Source of the DNA: Candidatus Sungbacteria bacterium RIFCSPHIGHO2_02_FULL_52_23
GTDB taxonomy: Bacteria > Patescibacteriota > Minisyncoccia > Sungbacterales > HO2-52-23
Reading direction: 5' to 3'
DNA: 5,630 nucleotides
Assembly (NCBI GenBank): GCA_001820655.1
Contig: MHQM01000044.1
Location: 1-5,630, forward strand
Below the pieces are notes generated by a model. It was given only the letters and a program-made list of their open reading frames with translations, did not search any database and was not told the origin of the DNA. Positions 1 to 5,527 of the stretch are shown piece by piece (position 1 is the stretch's first letter; each line of letters begins with the position of its first letter). Both the position numbers and the translations under genes were made by a program.

Positions 1-2
1 CT

Positions 3-911
3 GTGAAGATATTTGCCGATAATTTCAGCATCGGATTCCGGCTTTTGTTTCTTTGGGGGATCCTTGCGGCAATACTTTACATACGGCGCGCCAAAGACGC
101 AGTGGTGCTGCAAAATCTGATACTGCTTGGCCTTGCGTTTGTCTCGGGCATGGCAGTCGTGAGCCTTGCGGGCGGGAGCGACCGCTTCGGAGTGATCTTG
201 GCACCCTTAGTAGCCGTGGTGCTTGGCATAGGTATGTCTGAAGCATGGGGGTATGCACACAGATGGCGCGCGTGGGCTGTTGCAGGTGTAATCGGGATTG
301 CTATGCTGGGGGAAAGTATCTTTGCCGTGCAAAGCCAGCTTCTGGTAAATCTTCCGCTCCCCTTTCCGATGTTTGTCGCCCGCAATCGCCCCGTATTTAC
401 AGGATATAGATTTCTTGAAGACTATGTCGCCGGATTTTACCGCGAATTTCCGGAGCCGTCGCCGATCGTGATTTTCAAAGACGAGCCCCAACTTGCGGCA
501 CTGCAGAAGCAGTGGATAGAGGCACGACTGCGCGGCGTTGCCAAACCTGTCTTCCAAAAGCATCTTCTGGTTTTTGACGACCGGATCAGCTGGTTTGCTT
601 GGGTATGGATTTTTGAACGCCGCCGCTTGTACGATAGCGCCCCGATCCACTCCATAGGGCAGTTTTTGGAAAAGGCGGATGCAGGCGGCGTGACCTTTTA
701 CACACAACTCGGCCTTGGCGACGCGACGGTCATCGTGGCGGATGACGATTTGCTTGAGCGCGAGGGCGCGCAGTCGTCAGATATCTATGCATCATTTACG
801 CGCGAACTTGCAGTGGTAGGAAAGCCGATATATGAAATACGCGCCTATGACGGCCGGACGCTTTTCAGAGTCTTTCGCCTTCCTCTCGCGGTCGCTGGAC
901 AGCGGCTATGA
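3..911 (+). CDS. Membrane protein, 3' part; resembles C-terminal end of a GT-C (PMT/ArnT-like) glycosyltransferase
   Basis: The reading frame is open to the window edge, so the GTG at position 3 is probably an internal codon and the gene is probably truncated at its 5' end. The visible 302 residues begin with four hydrophobic segments (about 12-27, 36-57, 62-81 and 89-109), followed by about 190 soluble residues rich in aromatic and charged positions. The third segment is preceded by GGSDRF, which resembles the D/R-Y/F entry to a late membrane helix in PMT/ArnT-type GT-C transferases; these use polyprenyl-phosphate sugars on the outer face of the membrane. That family assignment is an inference, because the catalytic N-terminal loop with its acidic residues lies outside the window. 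It ends in TGA and overlaps the opposing GT2 gene by 6 bp. The GT2 neighbour is of the type that makes polyprenyl-phosphate mannose, which fits a donor-maker and donor-user pair. It could instead be another polytopic envelope protein. Confidence 0.6.
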   Translation: MKIFADNFSIGFRLLFLWGILAAILYIRRAKDAVVLQNLILLGLAFVSGMAVVSLAGGSDRFGVILAPLVAVVLGIGMSEAWGYAHRWRAWAVAGVIGIAMLGESIFAVQSQLLVNLPLPFPMFVARNRPVFTGYRFLEDYVAGFYREFPEPSPIVIFKDEPQLAALQKQWIEARLRGVAKPVFQKHLLVFDDRISWFAWVWIFERRRLYDSAPIHSIGQFLEKADAGGVTFYTQLGLGDATVIVADDDLLEREGAQSSDIYASFTRELAVVGKPIYEIRAYDGRTLFRVFRLPLAVAGQRL

Positions 912-1625
912 TACTCTCCTTTTGAGAGCCAGTAGCGTCACACGCCACACGCTTTCCATGATAATGCCGAGATTGAATTTTGATTTTCCTATTGTACGTT
1001 CGGTAAACACAATGGGCAGTTCATAGATGCGGAGACCGCTTTTATGCGCCGCGAATATAGTTTCAATCATGAAGCAATATCCTGATGAACCGAATGACGC
1101 AACGTTGAGCCGTGTCAATCCCTCGCGGCGGAAACACCGGTATCCGCTTGTCAGATCGCGGTATGGAAGGCGAAGCATCGTGCGTGCATAGGCGTTGCCG
1201 ATTCTGCTGATGCATCGGCGTATGAAGTCCCAATTTTCAATCGTGCCGCCCGCAATATAGCGTGATCCGACGATCACATCATAGGTGTCTGCGGCATGTA
1301 GCATGGCGGGAATGAGTGCGGGATCATGCGACATGTCGGCATCCATCTGAATGATGCGGTCCGGCGGGGCAGGGTCTGAAAGCAGAGTTTGAAAGGCCTG
1401 AATATACGCCTTGCCGATCCCTTCTTTGCGCCCACGTTGGAGGATGTGTATGGGGAAGCGCCTTGCAAGATTTTCGGCGCACGCGGCAGTGCCGTCCGGG
1501 GAATTATCGTCTACGATGAGCAGAGAAAGGTCGTGTATGTTCAGTCCAAAAATCTTCTCTGCAAGCACAGGAAGATTCTCTTTTTCATTATATGTTGGGA
1601 TCACGACGACAATTCTGCCGGGCAT
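906..1625 (-). CDS. GT2 glycosyltransferase, polyprenyl-phosphate mannose synthase type (DPM1-like)
   Basis: Predicted to transfer a sugar, probably mannose from GDP-mannose, to a polyprenyl phosphate at the cytoplasmic membrane face, making the donor used by GT-C enzymes. The 239 residues carry the GT-A motifs of this subfamily in order: VIPTYNEKENLP (8-19), VDDNSPDGT (38-46), the RKEGIGKAY loop (66-74), the metal-binding MDADMSHDP (94-102), GSRYIAGG (120-127) and DLTSGYRCFRR (157-167), followed by ERTIGKSKF (209-217). Length matches single-domain DPM1-like enzymes; there is no C-terminal membrane or GtrA-like domain. The ATG at 1625 gives an intact N-terminal strand directly before PTYNE. 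No Shine-Dalgarno motif precedes it. A palindromic mobile element begins 17 bp upstream, so its leader or promoter must involve that element. The gene converges on the possible GT-C gene with a 6-bp 3' overlap and no terminator hairpin between them. Sugar specificity (mannose or glucose) cannot be decided from motifs alone. Confidence 0.9.
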   Translation of the reverse strand: MPGRIVVVIPTYNEKENLPVLAEKIFGLNIHDLSLLIVDDNSPDGTAACAENLARRFPIHILQRGRKEGIGKAYIQAFQTLLSDPAPPDRIIQMDADMSHDPALIPAMLHAADTYDVIVGSRYIAGGTIENWDFIRRCISRIGNAYARTMLRLPYRDLTSGYRCFRREGLTRLNVASFGSSGYCFMIETIFAAHKSGLRIYELPIVFTERTIGKSKFNLGIIMESVWRVTLLALKRRVS

Positions 1626-1642
1626 CGCGAAAACGGTTTAGT

Positions 1643-1755
1643 AGACCTACTGCGTAAAGATGTTCTGCTACAATTTCCAGATTTCGGAGACGGGGCATCC
1701 CGCTATGCGGGAACGCCTCGCGTCTTGACTACGAAAATCTTTACGCAGTAGGTCT
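1643..1755. mobile_element. MITE-like palindromic element, copy 1 (113 bp, complete)
   Basis: Terminal inverted repeats are perfect: TAGACCTACTGCGTAAAGAT at 1642-1661 is the reverse complement of 1737-1756, counting one extra flanking T:A pair. With ends set at AGACC and GGTCT, as defined independently by copy 2, a 3-bp direct repeat AGT flanks it (1640-1642 and 1756-1758), consistent with a target-site duplication. Inside is a small apical hairpin (CCCGC, TAT, GCGGG at 1699-1711) on a lower stem made of GACGGGGC (1689-1696) and GCCTCGCGTC (1715-1724). There is no room for a transposase, so any movement must be driven in trans. It lies between the GT2 start codon and the terminator of the secreted Fn3 protein gene. 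The transposase family is unknown. Confidence 0.75.
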
Positions 1756-1812
1756 AGTGTTTCTTCTTTAAAGCATACGCTATGGTCACCACGAGTGTAG
1801 CATGGATAAAGA

Positions 1813-1853
1813 CATCACAAAACGTCCCGATTTGATCGGGACGTTTTGTGATG
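1813..1853. terminator. Hairpin terminator after the PG-binding/Fn3 protein gene
   Basis: A perfect 18-bp stem (arms 1813-1830 and 1836-1853) encloses the 5-nt loop TTTGA. The stem has a GC-rich top (CGTCCCGA) and an A-tract/T-tract base (CAAAACG, CGTTTTG), so it could act in both directions. It starts 24 bp past the TAG stop of the minus-strand gene at 1877 and is the natural end of that transcript. It also separates that transcript from the GT2 gene further along the same strand. The 54 bp between it and the mobile element (1759-1812) hold nothing I can identify. Confidence 0.8.
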
Positions 1854-1876
1854 CTCTACGCGTGTACCGGCTCTAC

Positions 1877-3433
1877 CTACGGAGTCGTCGTAAACGAGTA
1901 TTGAGCGGACGTAGCGCTGTTTCCGGCCGCATCCTTGGATCCAGTTATATAGTAGTACTGGGTTGAAGTTGCAAGACCGGAGAGCGCGAGGTCATGGCTC
2001 AAGACCATGTTCGCCGAAGACACAACCGACGCGGAGGATGTGTTGACGATCGGCGTTGAGGTGCTGTACCAGACCGTACTGTCGGACAGCTCATCCGTAG
2101 TCCATGTGACATGCGCACTGCTTCCCGTAACCGATGCCGAAGTTACGGCGGAGATTACGGGTGCTGTCACGTCTGCCGCGGAGAGCGTCGTGAATGACTG
2201 CTGGCCGGAAAGGGTTTTATTTCCGGAAGCGTCAGAAGATTCCACGATATAGTAGTACGTGGTACTTGCCGCAAGACCGGTGAGCGCCATGTCATGGCTC
2301 GTGAGCAGGGCTCCGTCGCTTACCGAGGGTGTGCCACTTGCCGCAGTTACGGGACTTGTTGCGCTATACCACACCTTACCGGTGGCACTTTCATTGGTCG
2401 CCCATGTGATGTGAGCGGATGTTGTCGCGATCACGGTGGCGGTGATGCTTGAAATTACCGGCGGCGTAACATCCGCTACCGATGATGTCTGAAATGACAT
2501 CTGGGATGATTTCGCCAGATTACCTGCCTTATCGGCTGATTGGACGTAATAATAGTATGTCGTGTTTGATGACAAGCCGGTGAGCGTCATATCGTGATCC
2601 ATGGTCAGATCGGCGGAACTGACTACGGATGTAGCAGTGGTTGAGCCGATCATGCTTGTCGCAAAGATCACTTTGCTGTCTGTTTTCTCATTTGTCATCC
2701 ACTTGATATGAGCGCTTGTCGTGGTGATGCTTCCTGCGGTCAGACCCGAGATGACAGGGGCCATCGTATCAGGAGTCGTAGTCCCCTTCCCATCTTTGAG
2801 AATACTTTCTATGCCTGGCGGGAGTTTCTGGCACGGCGGCACAATCGGCCGCACACCGTCATGTTTGCGGAGCCATCCGGGAGCAATCAGGTGTCCCGGC
2901 GGGACAATGGCGCAAGGACGCTTAATTATTCTGTTGCCCTTGTCTTTTTTGTTGTCGTCATCTTCATGTCCGATGGGATCCTTTTCCAGTTCCTTGTGAA
3001 GTTTTGCAAGAGTCTTGGGCCCTATGTATCCGACACCTTCCACCCCTTCGCGTTCCTGGAACTTTTTGACCGCGCGGGCGGTCGCTTTGCCATAAAATCC
3101 GGTGATCAGCCCCTCCGGATAGATGTCCGGATATTTTGCGAGGATCGCCTGGATGGTTTTAACATCGTCGCCGCTCATGCCTTCACGGAGACCACGGAGG
3201 AGCTTTGCGGTTTCTGCAACTTGGCCGCTTGCCGTGCTTGCAACGTTTTGCGCCTGCTTGAGTGCTACAAGCTTGCTCTGCAGATCCGCGATCTGCGCTT
3301 GAAGTGTCGCGATAAGCGCCTGCATGGATGCGGTGGATGTCTCTGCCTGTGATGGAATTGCAGGCCCCAAGACGAATCCCGCCATGAGGACTGCAAGAAA
3401 GAGTTTTTTAAGATGTGACATAGTCAATAGCAT
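1877..3433 (-). CDS. Secreted PG-binding protein with three Fn3-like repeats
   Basis: Likely an exported cell-surface protein that binds peptidoglycan and displays adhesive modules; no enzymatic motif is visible. Order of parts in 518 residues: a Sec signal peptide (KK at 9-10, hydrophobic 11-26, cleavage likely after SQA, residue 30); a short coiled-coil-prone stretch (about 37-62); a PG_binding_1-like domain (about 78-147) with GMSGDDVKTIQ, GFYGKATARAVKKFQ and GYIGPKTL; a highly charged linker (150-172); a Pro-rich linker with two cysteines (174 and 201) that might form a disulfide; then three Fn3-like repeats (222-319, 321-420, 421-518), each with APVIS/PPVIS, AHI/VxW and a TYYY or QYYY strand. 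The chain stops at the end of repeat 3, with no LPXTG-like motif or C-terminal membrane helix, so retention would rely on the PG-binding domain. The ATG at 3433 is used here; ATG 3421 (MSHLKK) gives an equally good signal peptide. Neither has a Shine-Dalgarno motif. The architecture is common in CPR genomes; the exact role is unknown. Confidence 0.85.
   Translation of the reverse strand: MLLTMSHLKKLFLAVLMAGFVLGPAIPSQAETSTASMQALIATLQAQIADLQSKLVALKQAQNVASTASGQVAETAKLLRGLREGMSGDDVKTIQAILAKYPDIYPEGLITGFYGKATARAVKKFQEREGVEGVGYIGPKTLAKLHKELEKDPIGHEDDDNKKDKGNRIIKRPCAIVPPGHLIAPGWLRKHDGVRPIVPPCQKLPPGIESILKDGKGTTTPDTMAPVISGLTAGSITTTSAHIKWMTNEKTDSKVIFATSMIGSTTATSVVSSADLTMDHDMTLTGLSSNTTYYYYVQSADKAGNLAKSSQMSFQTSSVADVTPPVISSITATVIATTSAHITWATNESATGKVWYSATSPVTAASGTPSVSDGALLTSHDMALTGLAASTTYYYIVESSDASGNKTLSGQQSFTTLSAADVTAPVISAVTSASVTGSSAHVTWTTDELSDSTVWYSTSTPIVNTSSASVVSSANMVLSHDLALSGLATSTQYYYITGSKDAAGNSATSAQYSFTTTP
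1880..2770 (-). repeat. Three tandem Fn3-encoding units, 300-bp period
   Basis: The codons for the TYYYY/TYYYI/QYYYI strand recur at a constant spacing: the plus-strand block ATATAGTAGTAC at 1947-1958 reappears at 2247-2258 and, more diverged, at 2547-2558. Adjacent blocks such as GCAAGACCGG with GAGCGC and GTCATGGCTC are close between the two units nearest the stop codon and weaker in the third. This suggests successive duplication, with the units encoding residues 321-420 and 421-518 the most similar pair. Confidence 0.8.
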
Positions 3434-3452
3434 TTAGTCTGTAATGTACTCT

Positions 3453-3482
3453 AGTATAAGAAAATCCATGCATGCTTGTCTA
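3453..3482 (-). promoter_or_regulatory. Sigma70-type promoter of the PG-binding/Fn3 gene
   Basis: Read on the minus strand, TAGACA (3477-3482, 5/6 to TTGACA) and TATACT (3453-3458, 5/6 to TATAAT) are 18 bp apart. Transcription would start near 3446, giving a leader of about 12 nt to ATG 3433 or about 24 nt to ATG 3421. It lies just downstream of the cold-shock gene's terminator, so the two genes are probably independent units. Confidence 0.6.
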
Positions 3483-3532
3483 TGTGGCTGTGGGTAACCT
3501 CGCGTATTCAATACCACGTTCAACGGGCCCAA

Positions 3533-3570
3533 ACAAAAAACGCTCCGACTATAGTCGGAGCGTTTTTTGT
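3533..3570. terminator. Palindromic terminator after the cold-shock gene
   Basis: A perfect 38-bp palindrome whose halves read ACAAAAAACGCTCCGACTA and its reverse complement, centred on GACTATAGTC. It begins 6 bp after the TAA stop of the minus-strand cold-shock gene. The GC-rich upper stem is followed on both strands by a run of six T, so it should terminate in either direction. The tip must open slightly to form a loop. Confidence 0.85.
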
Positions 3571-3576
3571 GACTGC

Positions 3577-3780
3577 TTAGGAGGCGCGGTTTACGTTGAC
3601 TGCATTGAGTCCCTTGGGGCTCTCTGCGATATCAAACGTGACGCGGTCACCTTCGCGAAGGTCGTTGAACGCTACGTTCTTGAGCTCGTTTGAGTGGAAA
3701 AAGATATCCTTTTCCCCGCCTCCGCGAGCAATGAAGCCGAATCCCCTGTCGGTGACTCGTGCGATTGTTCCTTCCTGCAT
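3577..3780 (-). CDS. CspA-family cold-shock protein
   Basis: A 67-residue single cold-shock domain, the usual length for this family, predicted to bind single-stranded RNA or DNA and act as an RNA chaperone in the cytoplasm. RNP1 is RGFGFIA (12-18) and RNP2 is DIFFH (25-29), followed by the conserved S-x-L-like HSNEL, an acidic LREGDRVTFDI strand (41-51) and the typical PKGLNAVNV end (55-63). The N-terminal strand is unusual: GTIARVTDRGFGF replaces the common GTVKWFN-type sequence, so the surface aromatic pair before RNP1 is missing and the segment is one residue shorter. The ATG at 3780 gives the normal family N-terminus. No Shine-Dalgarno motif is seen. A strong promoter lies upstream with a long leader, and a terminator follows within 6 bp, so it is probably monocistronic. 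Confidence 0.95.
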   Translation of the reverse strand: MQEGTIARVTDRGFGFIARGGGEKDIFFHSNELKNVAFNDLREGDRVTFDIAESPKGLNAVNVNRAS

Positions 3781-3866
3781 ACGATTGAAGATACGTTAGA
3801 CTTTTAAGGCACAGAACACTGGAGAGCAAAACTCGACGGCGTTCGCTACACAGCTCTTTTGTGATA
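3781..3866 (-). promoter_or_regulatory. Predicted 5' leader of the cold-shock mRNA
   Basis: If transcription starts about 7 nt after the -10 box at 3873-3878, the leader is about 86 nt with no coding sequence. Long leaders are known regulatory features of some cspA-type mRNAs, where they refold with temperature. Here I see only weak local complementarity (for example CAC with GTG around AAAGAGCT), so a thermosensor function is a guess. Confidence 0.3.
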
Positions 3867-3872
3867 CCGCCA

Positions 3873-3901
3873 ATGATAGCATACTCCAGTTATCCTGTCA
3901 A
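3873..3901 (-). promoter_or_regulatory. Strong extended -10 promoter of the cold-shock gene
   Basis: On the minus strand a perfect TTGACA -35 box (3896-3901) is separated by 17 bp from TATCAT (3873-3878, 5/6 to consensus), and TGC immediately before the -10 box adds an extended -10 element. This is the best promoter in the window and matches the high expression usual for cold-shock genes. Confidence 0.8.
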
Positions 3902-4053
3902 GAACTTACAGTCTCCGTCCGACGATGGTTAGTTAGTAAAAAAGATGAGATGAATTCTAAAAATAAGCCCCCATTCCCTATAAGTATACATCAGTTCTTT
4001 TCTTGGGGACACAAGATTATCCACATGCAAGAAAGGCAGACGGCAAGGGAAGC
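3902..4053. other. Gene-free spacer, nothing assignable
   Basis: Together with the cold-shock leader and mobile element copy 2, this forms the longest gene-free stretch (3781-4221). I see no convincing coding region, RNA gene or regulatory system in it. It holds one exact match to the DnaA-box consensus (TTATCCACA, 4017-4025) and a 5-bp hairpin TCTTG/CAAGA (4001-4016); both are compatible with chance. A 76-codon plus-strand open frame beginning at 3950 runs into the mobile element and has no family features. Confidence 0.5.
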
Positions 4054-4056
4054 TAT

Positions 4057-4215
4057 AGACCTACTGATTAAATATTATTCTACTCCGATGTTCAGATTTC
4101 GGCTACGACTTTGCAAAAATTACTCAACATATACGCCGTATATGCTGAATAATTTTTGCTTCGTCTCGCACGAAATCTGAACATCTCGTAACGAAACTAT
4201 TTAATCAGTAGGTCT
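4057..4215. mobile_element. MITE-like palindromic element, copy 2 (159 bp, complete)
   Basis: The whole element is one symmetric palindrome centred on base 4136: paired blocks are 4057-4074 with 4198-4215 (18 bp, perfect), 4087-4101 with 4171-4185 (15 bp, perfect) and 4113-4135 with 4137-4159 (23 positions, 2 mismatches). Between them are symmetric unpaired segments of 12 and 11 bases per side. Termini AGACCTACTG match copy 1. A TAT direct repeat flanks it (4054-4056 and 4216-4218), fitting a 3-bp target duplication. It contains TCAGATTTCGTGCGAG on the minus strand, which also occurs in copy 3. It lies 6 bp from the exporter's stop codon, and its upper stem has A-tract/T-tract sides (GCAAAAATTA, TAATTTTTGC), so it could serve as that gene's terminator. 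No other terminator is visible there. Confidence 0.8.
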
Positions 4216-4221
4216 TATATT

Positions 4222-5463
4222 TCAAATCGTAAGCTCATCCCCTTTGAATTTGCGCAGTCGCGGCATGGAGAGTGCGACAAATAGCGTCGTAAGTATTGTG
4301 CCAATGCCTCCGATCACCACTGATGCGGGAGCCGAGAGTGCCGCCGCGACAAATCCCGCCTCGGCATCCCCCAGTTTGGGTCCGCCCTGCGTGAATAAGA
4401 TATTGATGCCTGTCATCCTCCCCCGCATATGGGCGGGCGTCAGCGTCTGCCGGATATTGTTGCGCAGGATGGTGCTCACGATATCCGCTCCGCCCGCGAC
4501 CGCGAGGAGCGTGAGCGAAAGATAAAACGATCGCGATAAGCCAAAACCCACCGTTGCCATGCCGTAGAGAGCAACAGCGCCGATGATCGCCCGCCCCTGG
4601 TGATGGAGTTTTTTCAAAGCCGAAAGCCCTACTCCCGCAAGTACCGCACCCGCGGAAGTCGCCGCATACAAAAGTCCCAGCCCTTTGGCATCCACATGCA
4701 GGATATCGGTGGCAAATATCGGCAGAAGCGATGTCGCAGATCCGAAAAACGTGGCAAAAAAGTCCAGGAGCGTGGTGGAGAGGATGATCTTGGAACTCGT
4801 GATAAAGCGCAGGCCGTCCATAAATGAAGTGATTCCGAAAGAAGAATTATCGGTGCGCGCATGCGCGGGGATCTTGAGCGGTACAAGCGTGATAATCATG
4901 ATGAGAAGCGCTACGGCATTGAGCGCATATACGCTCCCGACGCCATACAGCGCGATCAGCAGTCCCGCGATTGCGGGGCCGATGACTACAGCACTTTGCC
5001 GCGTGAGTATGCTCAAGCTGATCGCATTGAGCAGATATTCGCGCGGCACCATGTCGGGGATAATGGACTGACGCACCGGCCCGAAAAAGGCCATGGCCGA
5101 AAACTCCAAGGCAAGCAGTGTGAATATGATCACAAGCGATGCCGTCCCCGCGGCAGTGGCAAGCGTAAGCAAGCAGGCCACCATCACGAGGACGATTTGG
5201 GTTGCGATGAGCAGTTTTTTGCGGCTCATGTGATCTGCGGTCATGCCTCCAATGGGCGCCAAAAGCATCATCGGGACGAAACTTATGACGCCGACAAGGC
5301 CGAGCATGACCGCCGAGTGCGTCATCTGATAAATCTGCCAGTTGATCGCGACAATCTGCATCTGCATGCCCATCTGCGACACAAAAAACCCGAACAAAAA
5401 CAGCCGGTACTCTTTTACGGTCAGCGAAAGAAACGGAGAGATTTTAGAACCCATTTCAAGCAT
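4222..5463 (-). CDS. MFS exporter, MFS_3/EntS-like
   Basis: A 413-residue polytopic inner-membrane protein with about 10-12 hydrophobic segments, the usual length for 12-helix major facilitator transporters, which move small molecules by proton-coupled exchange. The loop between helices 2 and 3 carries the MFS motif A in the form GGMTADHMSRKK (72-83). The stretch FFGPVRQSIIPDMVPREYLLNA (126-147) and its second-half counterpart RNNIRQTLTPAHMRGRMTGI (334-353), followed by a GGPKLGDAEAG segment (360-370), are typical of the MFS_3 group that includes the enterobactin exporter EntS and macrolide-efflux-like proteins. The substrate cannot be inferred; no siderophore or antibiotic genes are adjacent. 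The ATG at 5463 is used; ATG 5454 (MGSKIS) is an alternative. No Shine-Dalgarno motif is present. It ends in TGA. The gene is bracketed by two copies of the palindromic mobile element, with a long hairpin 7 bp before its start. Confidence 0.9.
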   Translation of the reverse strand: MLEMGSKISPFLSLTVKEYRLFLFGFFVSQMGMQMQIVAINWQIYQMTHSAVMLGLVGVISFVPMMLLAPIGGMTADHMSRKKLLIATQIVLVMVACLLTLATAAGTASLVIIFTLLALEFSAMAFFGPVRQSIIPDMVPREYLLNAISLSILTRQSAVVIGPAIAGLLIALYGVGSVYALNAVALLIMIITLVPLKIPAHARTDNSSFGITSFMDGLRFITSSKIILSTTLLDFFATFFGSATSLLPIFATDILHVDAKGLGLLYAATSAGAVLAGVGLSALKKLHHQGRAIIGAVALYGMATVGFGLSRSFYLSLTLLAVAGGADIVSTILRNNIRQTLTPAHMRGRMTGINILFTQGGPKLGDAEAGFVAAALSAPASVVIGGIGTILTTLFVALSMPRLRKFKGDELTI

Positions 5464-5467
5464 AAAG

Positions 5468-5476
5468 AATATACCA
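5468..5476 (-). promoter_or_regulatory. Possible extended -10 promoter of the exporter gene
   Basis: On the minus strand TGGTATATT gives a TGn extension plus TATATT (5/6 to TATAAT). A start about 7 nt downstream falls on the ATG at 5463, so the mRNA would be leaderless, or have a leader of about 7 nt if ATG 5454 is used. No good -35 box is found at 16-18 bp; TTTACA (5494-5499) is 20 bp away. It overlaps the base of the adjacent hairpin. Confidence 0.4.
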
Positions 5477-5520
5477 AAAACATTCTGACATTCTGTAAAA
5501 TGTCAGAATGTTTTTGGTAT
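5471..5520. terminator. 21-bp perfect hairpin upstream of the exporter; terminator or attenuator
   Basis: Arms 5471-5491 and 5500-5520 are perfectly complementary over 21 bp around the 8-nt loop TCTGTAAA. The stem carries CAAAAACATTC on one side and GAATGTTTTTG on the other, the same A-tract/T-tract style as the two other terminators here. On the minus strand it would end a transcript arriving from beyond the right edge. Because it sits 7 bp before the exporter's start and overlaps its likely -10 region, it might instead control that gene as an attenuator or operator. Confidence 0.65.
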
Positions 5521-5527
5521 TGGCATT

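Noticed and set aside
1389..1751. 120-codon plus-strand open frame
   Set aside because: Mostly antisense to the well-supported GT2 gene and running into mobile element copy 1; no motif of its own.
1759..1812. Promoter for the GT2 gene between terminator and element
   Set aside because: Only poor boxes such as TACACT or TATGCT without a partner -35 at proper spacing.
1880..2770. Recent exact duplication or assembly artefact in the 300-bp Fn3 repeats
   Set aside because: The units differ at many positions while keeping frame and domain motifs, as expected of real diverged Fn3 modules.
2708..3352. 214-codon plus-strand open frame opposite the PG-binding domain
   Set aside because: Antisense shadow of a gene with clear signal peptide and domains; low-complexity, Cys/Arg-rich translation.
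4017..4025. Exact DnaA-box consensus TTATCCACA, with a near match TGTGGGTAA at 3489-3497
   Set aside because: Single, widely spaced boxes with no cluster, AT-rich unwinding region or neighbouring dnaA/dnaN; compatible with chance, so no origin is called.
3950..4180. 76-codon plus-strand open frame in the gap after the cold-shock gene
   Set aside because: Its last 40 codons lie in the palindromic element, composition is not protein-like, and there is no ribosome-binding site or recognisable motif.
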